64,000 nucleotides of DNA, from assembly GCA_019339365.1 (NCBI GenBank), contig CP079860.1:62001-126000 (forward strand). Reading direction: 5' to 3'. A program made the position numbers and the translations under genes. Below the pieces are notes generated by a model. It saw only the letters and a list, made by a program, of their open reading frames with translations. It did not search any database and was not told the DNA's origin. The DNA comes from Vibrio neptunius (lineage in GTDB: Bacteria; Pseudomonadota; Gammaproteobacteria; Enterobacterales; Vibrionaceae). Of the stretch, positions 9,034 to 20,000 are shown piece by piece (position 1 is the first letter of the stretch; each line of letters starts with the position of its first letter).

Positions 9034-10554
9034 TTATTCTGATAAGGGGTTATCGTCCGTTATTTCAACGGAAACAAGCATAAAATGGTGCCTTTTGTTG
9101 TATTTATACATTGCCATTAACAACACAAGCAGTGGCATAACCAATACTGGCCTTGGGAACATCATCATCAAAATACCAGAGAAAATGGTCAACATCTCAC
9201 CAAGCAATAAAACACCATTTTGTGATTTGGTATAGAGCGCAGAACCTGGGAGGAGTTTAAACTTGGCTTGCATGAAAATACCCTTGTACAGCTGTATATC
9301 CAGTTCCCCTGCTGTCGGTTTCACACTCTTGACCCGAATGGTGTACCAGTTGCCATTAATAAAATAAACCGTTCTGTGTACTTGGGAGAAACTTATTTTA
9401 TAGTGATCGACGGCTTTGCCGTTGACTGTAATGTCGAGCGTGCCTTTAAAGCTGAATTTCATTTCTACTTTTTGGTCATCGACAACGAAGCTGCACCGGT
9501 GGTTGCCTACTACAAAACTGGGCTTCATTTTGTATAAGACATTCGCATTTTTTACACAGCCGATTTCTTCTGGTACTTCATTTTCATCATGTGCGGAAAT
9601 GAAAAAGTTAGCCTCTAAGCCATTGTCAGTTAAATGTTCGGAAAGTGATGTCCTTAATTGCTCGAAGTAGCGATCAGCATCAGGTAGAAAGACGTTTCCC
9701 TCTGTTGCTATTAAGATAATCGGAGTATGGTCTTGGCATATCATCGTCATTTTGATTTCACCAGAGACAGCCCGACTTGCGCCAGAAGCATGTGGATGAG
9801 CGGGGAGCAAATGCTCATTGTCCATCCATTCGTAGACTATTTGACCTATATCATCGAAGCTGATGAGGCTAGAAGACGGCACGGGTATCCCTATTGTGAA
9901 TCCCGTATGGGTACAATCCTGTTCCGTCACTTCATCATCTAGGTTATTCAGATAACTCGCTCGAAGGTTAAACGGGCTGGTATGAAAATCTCCGGACATG
10001 GGCACATGAATATCAAACGCCTCAAGCAATCCAGTCCCATGCTTGTTGGCATACCTTAGTGCCGAAAGCAAACCGTTTGGCTCGTCAAACTCGACAACCG
10101 CACTCAATTCTTCGCTGCACAGTTGCTCAAGCAGTGCGCCGACGTTCTCTTCTTTTACATAGACCCCTGAACGATAGTTGGGACTATACGAATCACCACA
10201 ATGTTTAACCGTTGGAAAACACACAGAGAAGTCATCAAATAACGCTAAAAGAGAGTTAGAACACGCGCTGTTCGCGGCAATATCGATAAGAGATTGCCCC
10301 CTGTCGTAATAGTAAGGGCGTAGGTAAGCCAAAATACTACACGCTGCAAACCCCAAATAGGCGTCAAAGGGTTGCTCTTCATTTTGATTTACAACCGTGC
10401 TGTATAAGTTGTCTCTTAGAAACTCTCGGTCTTGTTTAGATTGAGTTAATAGCGCGACTCTTTCATCGAGTAGATTCGGGTCCCTTACGACATCATCAAT
10501 AAAATAATCAATGTCTTGTTTTCTCACAGGCACATAAGCAGTATCTAACCCCAA
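9034..10554 (-). CDS. Hypothetical protein with C-terminal membrane hairpin (506 aa)
   Basis: A 506-residue protein that I cannot assign to a family. The first 400 residues are soluble and acidic (for example VRDPNLLDERVALLTQSKQDREFLRDNLYS broken into helices, then a beta-rich region ending VEMKFSFKGTLDITVNGK). About residues 440-485 contain two adjacent hydrophobic segments (LLLGEMLTIFSGILMMMF and VLVMPLLVLLMAMY) and the protein ends in a short charged tail. This suggests a large cytoplasmic domain anchored near the C-terminus. It is monocistronic with its own terminator. No catalytic signature is visible. Confidence 0.75.
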   Translation of the reverse strand: MGLDTAYVPVRKQDIDYFIDDVVRDPNLLDERVALLTQSKQDREFLRDNLYSTVVNQNEEQPFDAYLGFAACSILAYLRPYYYDRGQSLIDIAANSACSNSLLALFDDFSVCFPTVKHCGDSYSPNYRSGVYVKEENVGALLEQLCSEELSAVVEFDEPNGLLSALRYANKHGTGLLEAFDIHVPMSGDFHTSPFNLRASYLNNLDDEVTEQDCTHTGFTIGIPVPSSSLISFDDIGQIVYEWMDNEHLLPAHPHASGASRAVSGEIKMTMICQDHTPIILIATEGNVFLPDADRYFEQLRTSLSEHLTDNGLEANFFISAHDENEVPEEIGCVKNANVLYKMKPSFVVGNHRCSFVVDDQKVEMKFSFKGTLDITVNGKAVDHYKISFSQVHRTVYFINGNWYTIRVKSVKPTAGELDIQLYKGIFMQAKFKLLPGSALYTKSQNGVLLLGEMLTIFSGILMMMFPRPVLVMPLLVLLMAMYKYNKRHHFMLVSVEITDDNPLSE

Positions 10555-11051
10555 GACTTCTCTCCTTAGATAGGTTTATTTTGCCGGGTGAGTGTAATCA
10601 GTTTTAAGCGTAAAATCAGGATTATTTTATAAATTTATTATTTGCTGTCATCAAGCTCGAAAACGCGATAGCAACAATAATAGAAATCAGTAATAAAAAG
10701 TTTTGCGGCGTTCTCTAGCTCGCATTCGATGAACTTATAGCAGCCAAATCCTGAATAGTAATGTTGCTTCTCTTGAATCACAAATCATGAACATCTCTGA
10801 AGAAGTTAAAATGACACGACTTTCATTGTTTACATAGAGCAGTATAAAAATGGAAATCAACGCCTTGCATTCTTAAAACATTATGTTAGATTTGTTGAAT
10901 ACTTGATCACAACCAAGTGACGGGAATAACAACCCTGCGTAACACTCCTCTCTACTACGCGCATCCCAACATCAAATTTAATTCTAAGCCTACCCTGCTC
11001 TTGCAGCGTCTGCGCTTATAACTTTTATAATAACAACGCATTGGATTAACT
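10555..11051. promoter_or_regulatory. Divergent intergenic region, 497 bp
   Basis: Spacer between the divergent 506-residue gene and the exporter gene; it must contain both promoters. I find no open frame with a ribosome site, no strong hairpin and no repeat. Confidence 0.35.
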
Positions 11052-12296
11052 ATGTTTCCCATCTCTCATGAGGGAAAGTGGTTTCGATTTTTAATGGTAT
11101 TCATATTCCTTGGTGCTGCCATGGAAACGGATATCTATCTACCCACATTCCCCGATATATTAAGCGACTTCAACACCGACGCGGTGATGGTGCAGCGCAT
11201 TCTGAGCTATAACTTTATTGGTATCTGTATTGGTTCCTTGCTCTACGGACCACTATCGGATCATTTTGGTCGTCGAAAGATACTAATGTTTGGTTTTAGT
11301 GTCTTTCTTACCGCAAGTATCGCCTGCATTTTTGCCTCGACTATCGAGCAATTATTAGCGTTTCGACTACTCCAAGGCTTCGGCAGTTCGGCGTGTGTGA
11401 TCGTCGGCACCGCAATGATATTTGATCTATTCGATGAAGATTCAGCCGCTAAACTGATTGCCGATCTCAACACGTTAGTGGTCAGCTTGATGGCTTTTGC
11501 ACCTCTTATTGGTGGCTGGATAAGCCTTCATATGGGGTATAAGGCAAACTTTGTCTTTATTGCCATTTTGGTACTGCTTTCTGCGGTCAAATGCTTCTTC
11601 TTCTTACCTGAATCTTTGAGTACAGATAAACGAAAGAAGGTCGCACCTAAACGAATAGTAAGCGACTACAAAACCGTATTGTCTTCTTCTGCCTTTTGGT
11701 ACAACACGCTTGTGACAAGCTTAATTCTTGCCGCCTATATGATTTATGTTTCCAACATGTCGTTATTGTATATAGAGCAATTAGAAGTCAGCCCCGAACG
11801 CTTCCCATTTTTCCAAATGGCAACACTGGGCACATTCGTCTTGGTGAGTTTGAATAACGCACGGTTAATCGACAGGTTTGGTATCAATAAATTAAAAAGC
11901 ACTGGGCTTGGCTTAATATTTACCACCACGCTCGTCTTTTTCTTATTACCGTCCGAGCAGCTCAACTCACCATTTATCTTAACGGGAACGATGTGCTTGT
12001 TTTCAATAGGTGCAGGGTTATCGATTGGATTGTTCTTTGCGAAATCGATGCAAGTTTTCCCGGATCTAACGGGAATCGCAGCATCACTCGTGACAGCTAT
12101 TCGCCTATTTATCGTTTCTGCCGCGATTGATTTAGGCAGTAATGCGTATGAAGGGACGTCGGAGTCAGTCATACATGTGATGACCGCCGTCGTTATCTTT
12201 TTAGCGGCTATCTCATCGGTCAATTACTGGCGTCAAAGCCGATTGAAGCAGGCTGAGAGCTCTCGACTAATCAGCTCAACGACGAAAAGTAGGTAA
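11052..12296 (+). CDS. Major facilitator drug exporter, Bcr/CflA-like
   Basis: A 414-residue, 12-helix transporter. It shows METDIYLPTFPDI in helix 1 and LLYGPLSDHFGRRKIL, the MFS motif A after helix 2, both typical of the Bcr/CflA drug:H+ antiporters, and RLLQGFGSSACVIVGTAMI in helix 4. Such pumps export bicyclomycin, chloramphenicol or sulfonamides in other species; the substrate here is unknown. It is followed by a secreted hydrolase on the same strand after about 115 bp. Confidence 0.88.
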   Translation: MFPISHEGKWFRFLMVFIFLGAAMETDIYLPTFPDILSDFNTDAVMVQRILSYNFIGICIGSLLYGPLSDHFGRRKILMFGFSVFLTASIACIFASTIEQLLAFRLLQGFGSSACVIVGTAMIFDLFDEDSAAKLIADLNTLVVSLMAFAPLIGGWISLHMGYKANFVFIAILVLLSAVKCFFFLPESLSTDKRKKVAPKRIVSDYKTVLSSSAFWYNTLVTSLILAAYMIYVSNMSLLYIEQLEVSPERFPFFQMATLGTFVLVSLNNARLIDRFGINKLKSTGLGLIFTTTLVFFLLPSEQLNSPFILTGTMCLFSIGAGLSIGLFFAKSMQVFPDLTGIAASLVTAIRLFIVSAAIDLGSNAYEGTSESVIHVMTAVVIFLAAISSVNYWRQSRLKQAESSRLISSTTKSR

Positions 12297-12412
12297 AGTC
12301 GCTAACTTAGGTCCTCGAATACGATTTAGGTCGTCCTCGATCGTGTTTGAGGTCTCGTGATACCTAGCCTTAGCTCATATTGGCACTCATCATCTCAATT
12401 GGAGCTAAAACC

Positions 12413-13429
12413 ATGAAATGGACACATAGGCTGTTTGTATCGATTCTTTTTCTTTCTCGTTGTGCCCTCGCCACTGGTGTGGGGTTCACACAAATCACCT
12501 TAACTGACGATCCTCAACGCCCTCTGGATACTGCCATTTGGTATCCGACAAACGAGATGTCACATTCAACCTTGATTGGCGATAACCCAGCCTTCGTCGG
12601 CACGCATGTCTTTAAAGGTGCCCAAATCCTATCCAACACTTTTCCGGTGGTGTTGTTATCACACGGCTACCGAGGAAACTGGCGAAATCAAAACTGGTTA
12701 GCGACCAAATTGGCTAAGCGCGGCTATATTGTCGCGGCCGCCGACCACCCCGGAACTACGTCTTTTGATCACTCTCCTCTCCAAGCAGCAAAGTGGTGGG
12801 AACGACCTCGCGATGTATCACGTGTTCTCGACCACTTGTTAACGACGACTCGGTGGAAACCGCATATCAATGCCGACGATATCACGGCGATAGGACACTC
12901 ATTAGGCGGCTGGACGGTGATGCAATTAGCTGGTGCTACGGTGGACAGAGCAACCTTCAAGTCTGATTGTTTGAACTACCCGAACCCACGTACTTGTGGC
13001 CTCGCTAAAGAGTTAGGGCTATCGAGCATTCAAGCTCAAGAACCAAGCCTGAAAACGCTGCTGGATAGGCGAATCAAGCGTGTGGTTAGCCTAGATTTGG
13101 GCCTTGCTCGTAGCTTTTCAATCGACAGCTTAAATGACATTCGGATACCAACTTTAATCCTGGCCGCTGGTATCGATATTGGCGACCTCCCGCAAGCGTT
13201 AGAATCGGGTCACATTGCCGAGCACATACCGGTTTACTTAAGACGGTACAAGGTGTACCAAAACGCTACGCATTTTAGCTTTATCCAAGATTGTAAATCG
13301 GGCGCACAATCTCTTCTTGAAGAGGAAGTACCGGGTGATGGCATTATTTGTCAGGATGGCATCGGCACATCACGCAATGAGCTACATCAAGCGATGTTGG
13401 ACGACATTGTTGACTTTCTCAAGCGATAA
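12413..13429 (+). CDS. Secreted alpha/beta hydrolase (PAF-acetylhydrolase / dienelactone hydrolase-like)
   Basis: A 338-residue protein with a signal peptide (MKWTHRLFVSILFLSRCALA). The start is the ATG at 12413 because TTGGAGCT lies just upstream and the signal peptide begins there. The fold is a serine hydrolase: VVLLSHGYRGN forms the oxyanion region, AIGHSLGGW carries the nucleophile serine, and NATHFSF supplies the likely catalytic histidine. Conserved cysteines (SDCLNYPNPRTCG, IICQDG) fit an exported protein. It probably cleaves an ester or small lipid in the periplasm. It could be co-transcribed with the exporter upstream. Confidence 0.85.
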   Translation: MKWTHRLFVSILFLSRCALATGVGFTQITLTDDPQRPLDTAIWYPTNEMSHSTLIGDNPAFVGTHVFKGAQILSNTFPVVLLSHGYRGNWRNQNWLATKLAKRGYIVAAADHPGTTSFDHSPLQAAKWWERPRDVSRVLDHLLTTTRWKPHINADDITAIGHSLGGWTVMQLAGATVDRATFKSDCLNYPNPRTCGLAKELGLSSIQAQEPSLKTLLDRRIKRVVSLDLGLARSFSIDSLNDIRIPTLILAAGIDIGDLPQALESGHIAEHIPVYLRRYKVYQNATHFSFIQDCKSGAQSLLEEEVPGDGIICQDGIGTSRNELHQAMLDDIVDFLKR

Positions 13430-13451
13430 AGGCTAGCCCTAGCATTCAATC

Positions 13452-14498
13452 TCACTCTGGTGGTAAACGTCGAAACTCACTCGGAGTTTGACCTGTTATC
13501 CGTAAAAACTCACGATTGAAGTTAGATTTAGTGTGAAACCCTGAGCTGAGGAAGATATCTGTTATCGTGTCGTCACTTTGTTGCAGCAACATCTTGGCAT
13601 GTTCAATTCGATACGTGTTAATCACTTTAGAAATGTTTTGGTGATGAACTTGGTTAACCGCTGAGGATATTTTTCTCGCTTGAATGCCAAGCTTTCGCGA
13701 CAGTCTGTCGAGCGTTAAGTCAGGATCGGTAAAGACTTGTTGCTCTCTCATCAACGCATCGAATTTAGCCATGATGTTCGATACTGCTTGTACTTGGTCT
13801 TTATCCAAATGCCCCGTCGACGTAACCGTCGTATCGATTTGTTGAGGAGAGGATATTGGCGGTGAAGCTTGGTGATCTTTGACGGGCGTACTCACACTGA
13901 TCACTATCACCGCAGCGACAATGGCAGGAATAAGTACAAGATATCCTATCGATAATATCAGGTTGCTGTGCTGCGCGTTAAACCACAATATATCGTATGA
14001 GAGCGCCGCATCGACCAGAGCAGAAAACAGAAGAAGCCCGCCTGCCACTCGTTCTGCGACCTCCACTCTGGATACATCGCTTAATCGAACTCGTTCTGGC
14101 GTGCTGAATGATGACTTCAACAGCAAACTACCGTAGGTGAAATAGAGTAAGATTAACAGTATATCAACGCTTCCAACCCAGATATGCTGATGCAATAAGC
14201 CGCCAACCAGCACAGTAATAGGACCAATCCAGTGTAATTTTGAGCTTGTTTTGTTTCGATGAGCCCCTGAAAAGCAAAGCCAAGCCACGACTGGTATACT
14301 GGCGCCAAGAATGGGTTGAAGAAATCGGAATAAGGCAATATCGACTACCCATCGTAACCCCACCATGGTGATCATCAATGCACACAAAGTGATAAACCAA
14401 AATGGCTTTTGGCCCGTGTGTGGATAACGGCATCGAAGCAATACGCCTGTGATGAACAACAACAACGAGGCAATAAATGGTAGGGGTATGGCGAGCAT
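13452..14498 (-). CDS. AraC-family regulator with N-terminal membrane domain
   Basis: A 348-residue protein with about seven hydrophobic helices in the first 210 residues, then a C-terminal AraC HTH pair (DRLSRKLGIQARKISSAVNQ and TDIFLSSGFHTKSNFNREFLRITGQTPSEFR). This layout is a membrane-bound one-component regulator that senses a signal in or across the membrane and binds DNA directly. It is convergent with the hydrolase gene, 22 bp apart. The target is not evident. Confidence 0.88.
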   Translation of the reverse strand: MLAIPLPFIASLLLFITGVLLRCRYPHTGQKPFWFITLCALMITMVGLRWVVDIALFRFLQPILGASIPVVAWLCFSGAHRNKTSSKLHWIGPITVLVGGLLHQHIWVGSVDILLILLYFTYGSLLLKSSFSTPERVRLSDVSRVEVAERVAGGLLLFSALVDAALSYDILWFNAQHSNLILSIGYLVLIPAIVAAVIVISVSTPVKDHQASPPISSPQQIDTTVTSTGHLDKDQVQAVSNIMAKFDALMREQQVFTDPDLTLDRLSRKLGIQARKISSAVNQVHHQNISKVINTYRIEHAKMLLQQSDDTITDIFLSSGFHTKSNFNREFLRITGQTPSEFRRLPPE

Positions 14499-14923
14499 TA
14501 ATAGTCCGTTTAAATTCGAGAAAAGATCACTGACCTCATGTCACTCACTGCATTGGCGAAACCACTGAGTGAGCCTAATGATACCTATTGAATACCCATC
14601 TATAGTAAAATAACTTTTTATAGAGTCAATGCAGATTAACAGGCAATAAATGGCTTTAAGTCGTACTGAAACGTTGCCCAAAATCAGTTGGTGCTCACCT
14701 TATCGGCTTTGGCGCCTTAAAACGAGTGGCAACAAATTCTTCGTGGGTTGGGATTGTGTGAGAACAGTTTACTCCGCAAGCTTTTAGACCAAAGTGCTTT
14801 AACTTATCTTCGCCATCTAACTTGATGTAGCCAAAATAGGTCAAACTATTTCGGAAATGAACAAACTTTATTCACACTGGCAAAGTTAGATGGCCTCGGA
14901 CATTTACAGTGGGAATCGCTGAT
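14499..14923. other. Intergenic region, 425 bp
   Basis: Contains the promoter of the membrane AraC gene and trails into the 3' side of the toxin gene. I see no gene or strong repeat; GCCATCTAAC at about 14812 and GTTAGATGGC at about 14885 form a distant inverted pair of unknown meaning. Confidence 0.35.
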
Positions 14924-15385
14924 TCATAGAAGTCGAGTATCGAAAGAAATTTCGTGTCTTTTTGCCGTTTTGATGAGCTTTGGGTAACCTGGATGTTTTG
15001 TGTTGAGCACATAGTTTTGTTCGCGAGGCACAATCACCGATGGGATCGCCAGTGCTAAGCTTGAATAGCTCGATAGCCATTGATCACCGATTTCGGCTGT
15101 CTGAAGCGGGGCTGGCTCTTCGTTCCAGTTATCCGGTAAGTCGTCATTTTCAAGGACCAAAGCATCGTTTTCATCCAGTTCCAATGTAAATAAGACATAA
15201 TTTTCAAGTGCTTTAGTATTTTTGAGATGAACCAAGATTTCTAAAATGGCAAGTGACTCTGACGCCGAAACATAAACCGCAGAGCGTCCAATAGAATTCC
15301 AACGTCCTCCGTGCAGTCTGGCGCCTTCGCCATCGAAAGCTGATTCTTCCCACTTTTCCTTTACGATTCGGTACAAAGTGATCAA
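14924..15385 (-). CDS. RES-domain toxin of a type II toxin-antitoxin pair
   Basis: A 153-residue RES-family protein. The signature residues are visible: the N-terminal LYRIV, GARLHGGRWNSIGRSAVYVSASESLAILEILVH, and the C-terminal NYVLNTKHPGYPKL. RES toxins are ADP-ribosyltransferase-like enzymes; characterised members deplete NAD+ or modify a cellular target. The gene overlaps the antitoxin by 4 bp, the usual antitoxin-first order for this family. Length is typical and no key residue looks lost. Confidence 0.92.
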   Translation of the reverse strand: MITLYRIVKEKWEESAFDGEGARLHGGRWNSIGRSAVYVSASESLAILEILVHLKNTKALENYVLFTLELDENDALVLENDDLPDNWNEEPAPLQTAEIGDQWLSSYSSLALAIPSVIVPREQNYVLNTKHPGYPKLIKTAKRHEISFDTRLL

Positions 15386-15825
15386 GAAAATACCCCATGT
15401 TCTAACCGTCCAATTAGGTTTAGAACGCCTTCTGATTCAGCAGTAGTAGAAACCATATCGATAGGGCGGCGGTTACCCAAACCAACGACAGGGGATTTGA
15501 GCCATTCACACGCGGCCACAATATCTCCTTCAAACAAATTGATTGTTTGATGGAATATCTCAGCAAAACGGTACAAACGATCACTTTCATCTTTGTTAAA
15601 ACGTCCTGCTTTCGATCTTCGGTTTAGTGTGGCTGGTGGAATAGTAACAGCGGTAGCCAACTCTTTCTTTTCTAATTTAGAGTACTTGGCTAGCTTGTCA
15701 AAAACATCAAAATCCAGACCTTTATGAACAGACTCATAAAGGGTTACCCCTCGCGATGGAATGCCTACTTGCTGCCAAAAGCTAGCTGGCTGTTTAACGG
15801 GCTTGAATGCTTGCATTTGTGACAT
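15382..15825 (-). CDS. Xre/MbcA/ParS-type antitoxin (DUF2384)
   Basis: A 147-residue protein with an N-terminal Xre-like helix-turn-helix (LEKKELATAVTIPPATLNRRSKAGRF) and a C-terminal DUF2384 region (FAEIFHQTINLFEGDIVAACEWLKSPVVGLGNRRPIDMV), the standard partner of RES toxins. It should neutralise the RES enzyme and repress the operon. Upstream lies a near-perfect ATGATA-G-TATCAT palindrome, a likely operator. Confidence 0.92.
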   Translation of the reverse strand: MSQMQAFKPVKQPASFWQQVGIPSRGVTLYESVHKGLDFDVFDKLAKYSKLEKKELATAVTIPPATLNRRSKAGRFNKDESDRLYRFAEIFHQTINLFEGDIVAACEWLKSPVVGLGNRRPIDMVSTTAESEGVLNLIGRLEHGVFS

Positions 15826-15844
15826 AACAACAACTCACTATCAA

Positions 15845-15857
15845 ATGATAGTATCAT
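15845..15857. promoter_or_regulatory. Probable operator of the RES-Xre operon
   Basis: ATGATA and TATCAT form a perfect dyad around a central G, 20 bases before the antitoxin ATG. Related half-sites (TATCAAATGATA, TATCAGATGA) flank it. Autoregulation through such dyads is usual for these systems; the link here is inferred from position. Confidence 0.6.
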
Positions 15858-15973
15858 TATGTATCAGATGATTGAGATAGGCAAATTTACAAGTACATAA
15901 CTTGGAAATTGGAGATCGACACGTAAGTTTTGATCCTTATCTGCCTTTTTAAACCTAATCAGTCTAATTGAGA

Positions 15974-15997
15974 GTCTAATTGGGACAGGCACCTGAA
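15974..15997 (-). repeat. Copy of the CTAATTGGGACAG motif
   Basis: CTAATTGGGACAGGCACC followed by TGAAC, with a partial extra copy (GTCTAATTGAGA) immediately before it. It is an outlier copy of the motif that recurs through 26-54 kb; a short TTGTTATATG end follows it, just before the stop of the acetyltransferase. Confidence 0.7.
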
Positions 15998-16013
15998 CAA
16001 CATTAATTTGTTG

Positions 16014-16509
16014 TTATATGCATTTTTCGAAGTACTGAACTGGCATATTTTGATAGTAACCTTCACCACACGCCTTGAATCCAAGTTTAAAAAGTATGTG
16101 CTGAGAAGGCATGTTTTCAGGTTCAGTTAAAGCAAGAACTTTCGTATAACCAATTTGATTGGCAAAAGAGAGAACGGCAGAACTTGCCTCGAATGCGTAC
16201 CCTTTACCTCTAGCTGAAACCTTAAGCCGATAACCAAAGTTCAACTACGCTTTTGCCTTTAAAGTTAAATGATTCTATCCCACAATAACCGACTAGCTCG
16301 CCAGTCGTACGTTCCACAACACATAACTTTCCGATACCTTTGTTTTGAAATGCACTAACAAGCTCTTCAAAACGGGTATTTGCTTGGTCATGTGTCATTA
16401 CACCAGTTGGAGAAAACGCCATAAAATCAGCATTTCCTAGTAATTTTATTACTTCACTACGGTCTTGCTGAGTAAACTCTCTGAGCTCCAAACGTTCCGT
16501 TTTAATCAC
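16014..16509 (-). pseudogene. GNAT acetyltransferase, frameshifted
   Basis: Two overlapping frames together encode one RimJ/RimL-like N-acetyltransferase of about 165 residues. The first part carries IKTERLELREFTQQD and LCVVERTTGELVGYCGIESF; the second carries LKVSARGKGYAFEASSAVLSFA (acetyl-CoA loop R-G-K-G-Y/A) and LFKLGFKACGEGYY. The break is an extra base in the three-A run at 16236-16238: removing one restores VELGYRLKVSARGKG. The start is taken as GTG at 16509 behind GGAGG. It is a cassette-type gene with an attC-like repeat right upstream. Confidence 0.8.
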
Positions 16510-16525
16510 TGGTGCCTCCATGCAC

Positions 16526-16692
16526 ATAACATTCTTCATAACAGGCAGCCTCGTTTTTCTGTCTGCCCGGCTTGCCATTAACCCATCATAAGTGACTAAA
16601 AGTTAATGTGAATGTATCAAAACTATACATTCTATCATTATATAAAAACGAGCGTGCGTGTTATCCGTTTTTAACCATGCGCGTTATCTTAG
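16526..16692 (-). repeat. attC-like repeat, class 2
   Basis: On the minus strand this runs from GATAACGCGCATGG to TGTTATGAAGAATGTTATG. Internal arms GCTCGTTTTTATA and AAAAACGAGGCTGCC are complementary. Near-identical copies occur at 29058 and 53177, and truncated ones at 27955, 36882, 40566, 48184 and 52437. The ends resemble integron R boxes (TAAC and GTTA), so I read it as a cassette recombination site or a derivative. The rest of the gap to 17011 shows nothing further that I can support. Confidence 0.6.
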
Positions 16693-17011
16693 CAAGCATA
16701 GCGCTAACCCTAAGACCAATGACACAACTGTTATGCCTCAAACAAAATACATCGACACCTGTTCTGGTGTGGTGATTTCTGTACGTATTAAGCTCAAGGG
16801 GCTGGGGTCAACACAGATGGGGGATGAAAAAACGCCTTGGAAAAGTGTTAGCTATAAAGAGTAATATACTACTTTGATTAGCATTGTTTGCATATAACGT
16901 TGCATGGAAATCTACCAATAAAATAATTTAGAATAAATCACCAATAATTAACTCTTTGCCTACAACGTACGCGCCTACACTCCCTCTCAACTTTCGACAG
17001 AGGGCATGGAC

Positions 17012-20000
17012 ATGGAGCGTAAATACCCCGACCCGTTTAAAACCAAAAGACCTCATATGAGGGCTGGCTACAAACCGATTATTGAAGAGAAACCGGCTGG
17101 CCCGATGCCAACCATTTCTCCACCCGAAGAGAAAGAGCCAGCCTTCGCTTACGCAGTCGAATACGCGTGCGAGATGAGTTTGTACAGCAAGGCAGTCGAG
17201 CCGCACATAGGCAGCCTGCTAGGCAAGACCGCACAAGAAAGCCGGTTCTCTCAATGGCGTCAAGTCGCCAATGGCCCTCATACCCGCAGCATTGTCTCGA
17301 TAGACAAGCAAGAAACCCAACAATTGTGGGTCGGAAGCAAAGCCCCGCTTCCGGTCAATGCCGAACTCCGTTGGTCAGACATCCTGCCTCAAGACAAAGA
17401 CCACCTCACTATCGAATACGCGTTTGTGCCCATTCGCCCCGCCATCCAAATCGGCGAAATGCTCGGCTTACCGACCGAAGGCTATTTGTACCATTTTGTT
17501 GATGGTGAACTGCTGCATGAATACCGCTTCCAAGGCGACACTCGGTATCACTTTTTGGTCACGCAAAGCACTGCGGGGGCGATGAATCCAGAGCCTAGAA
17601 GCCAGTTTGGCAGCGACTTTGTCTTAGCCCTGTGGAAACGAGAGGGTCAGGTGGTGGTCAACCAGCACTTGCTGTTTAGCCGACACGCCATGGATGACCA
17701 AGCCATGTCGGCGGTAGACGCGGCCTTTTTAAATGAGCATGGCGTCCAGCTCGATATGGACGCCATCATCCCTTTGACCAAAGGGCCAATCGTAGAAGAG
17801 GTTAGTCGCCGAGCCGCTCATCAGGCGGCTCAAGGGGAAACCCTAGAGCAGATTGCTCAGCAGCACGGCGTCACTCTTGAAACCTTACAAACCTTAAACC
17901 CGACGTTGCCATTATCGCCACTGGACAAGGGGGCGGTCATCTATACCGAGCCCGTGAGGGTGTACAACCATGCGCTGGATGTCGGTTACCCAGCCTTCAC
18001 CGCCCGGCTCAGTGAAGGGCTGCTCTCGATAGACCGCATTGCCCGTGAAAAACCGTTTCCCGTGGTGAAGGTCGCCACGGCGAATCAAAGTGCCTTTGCC
18101 GCCTTGGCTCCGGTGCGCTACGCCATCGACAACCGAAACCTAGACACACTCAATGATGAGGTAGTCAAAGGGCTTAACCCCATCACTGACACCGCGCTCT
18201 TCCCGGGCGGCGTGCTGCGTTCAGACAAACTCCCTTATACCTTACGGCAGCTGCGCGGATGGCTGGCTCTATGCCCTAAGCCAAGACCCAGAAACCGACG
18301 TCTGGTCGGTGGCCGAATACCAAGTCGTCAAAGGCGAGTTCTACCGTTTTGTTGGCGACCTGGCCGAAACGCGATATAACGCAGACGCTGAAAAGCCACA
18401 CGCTTACGTGCTTTATCAAACTGGCCGGCCCTATTTTATCGGTTATGCGAGCCAGCGCTGGACACAAAACCTGCAAGATTTCTACACAGGCAATACCCCA
18501 GAGAGCCAGCAAGCAAGACAAGCCTGGCTGCGCGATATCACCGCCCCAACCCATCGTCTGCCGATTGAACAAATCTCAAAAAGAAGTGGCCGACGTCGGC
18601 CACGAAGACTTAAGCGCGTATTATTTGACCTGCGCTTCTCCCACCGTCACCGAAGCCGATGAACAAGGGCTCATCACCCCACTGCAGCCCGCGTCCCTCA
18701 TCAGCTACCAGTATCAAGCGCCCCTCTTGTGCGCCCACCATTTTGTCGCTTTGGATGACCCCTTGGCTGACTTCACCGACTTGTATCTGCGCTTGGCGCA
18801 ATCAGTATTGCCCTTGTTGCAAGACGACCACACGCAGCGAAAAATCGTGGTGGCGGAAGCCATTCGGAGCTTGGTGCGCATTTCCCTGCCACCGGGCACC
18901 TTAGATAATGTCCCGGTCGACAAGGTGGTTGAGGTCGAGCAAGACCTAGATACCTGCTTGGAGTACCACTACTATCAAGCGCAATTGAAGAACGGTAATG
19001 CCGTCGGCAATTGGGGCGCCAGTTTGGCCTTAGAAGCGCAACCCATTATCGCCGCCTACCCTGAAGCCAGAGCCAGACTCAATCAATACGGTATTGCACC
19101 AGCTCTACTCGAGTCACGCTTTAGAGAGTATGTTGAACGGCGCAAAGCGCACCGCCAAGTCAACTGGGCAGACTTAGACACCTTCTACAAAGACTACCTA
19201 AGCACCCTTCATCATAGCGTCGCCATGATAAAGCACGACGCCCCCCATGTGATAAAGGCCATCACCGCCTTAGGCACCGACCCGCGGCGCTTTGGCCTCG
19301 ACGTCGGCGATCATGCCCACCACCGAGTGCTAAGTACCCTGATGGATGCGACGCTCAATGAACTCGAATTGAGTGCCCAGCAGGTGCCCGAGTTGAGCGA
19401 CAGCATCGATGAATTGCTCACCGAACCGGATAACTTATTAGGCTTGGCGGTGTACGGATTCTCGTCGGAGATTTATGCCGCCACCGAACCACTGCTCGGT
19501 GGCGTGACCTTCTCGGATTTTACTGGTCAAACACGTATCCCGCTAAGCGGGTTTATCTCGGCGTTTAACGATGTAATTGGGTTCAGCGACCCCAATTCGG
19601 CCTTGTTTACGGCGACGAAGAGCTTACTCATCCCCCTTGAAAGGCAAATCAATCAGGCCACACAGGCGGTCAAAGACAAAGGGGATAAAGCGGTGCGCAG
19701 CCTACAAATGCTGCGTTTTCGTATCATTAACCGCGTGATGAAACTGCCCGGTTTGTCGGCGCGGCGCGCCATGGCAATGTCGCTGTGGGGGCAAGCTCAA
19801 TTGAGTCAGGGTAAGGTGTTTCTTAACGAGGGCCTTAGCGCTCAAACCCAAGCGGCCAATGGCCGTTACCACCAGTTGTTAATGGAAGCGCACAGTACCA
19901 ATACTGCCTTGTCCAAGCTCCCTGCTGACTCACCAGACTATCGCCGAATGTCGACGTCGTTACGTCAGATAAACAAACAAATCAGTCGCTATGTGGAGTC

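Noticed and set aside
8813..9235. 140-codon plus-strand frame
   Set aside because: Overlaps the 3' end of the 506-residue gene and its terminator; very basic, uneven composition typical of an antisense shadow.
16658..16864. 68-codon plus-strand frame near the effector
   Set aside because: Starts within the attC-like repeat; no coding signs.
18276..18572. Minus-strand frame opposite the effector breaks
   Set aside because: Shadow of the effector coding region; GC-driven.
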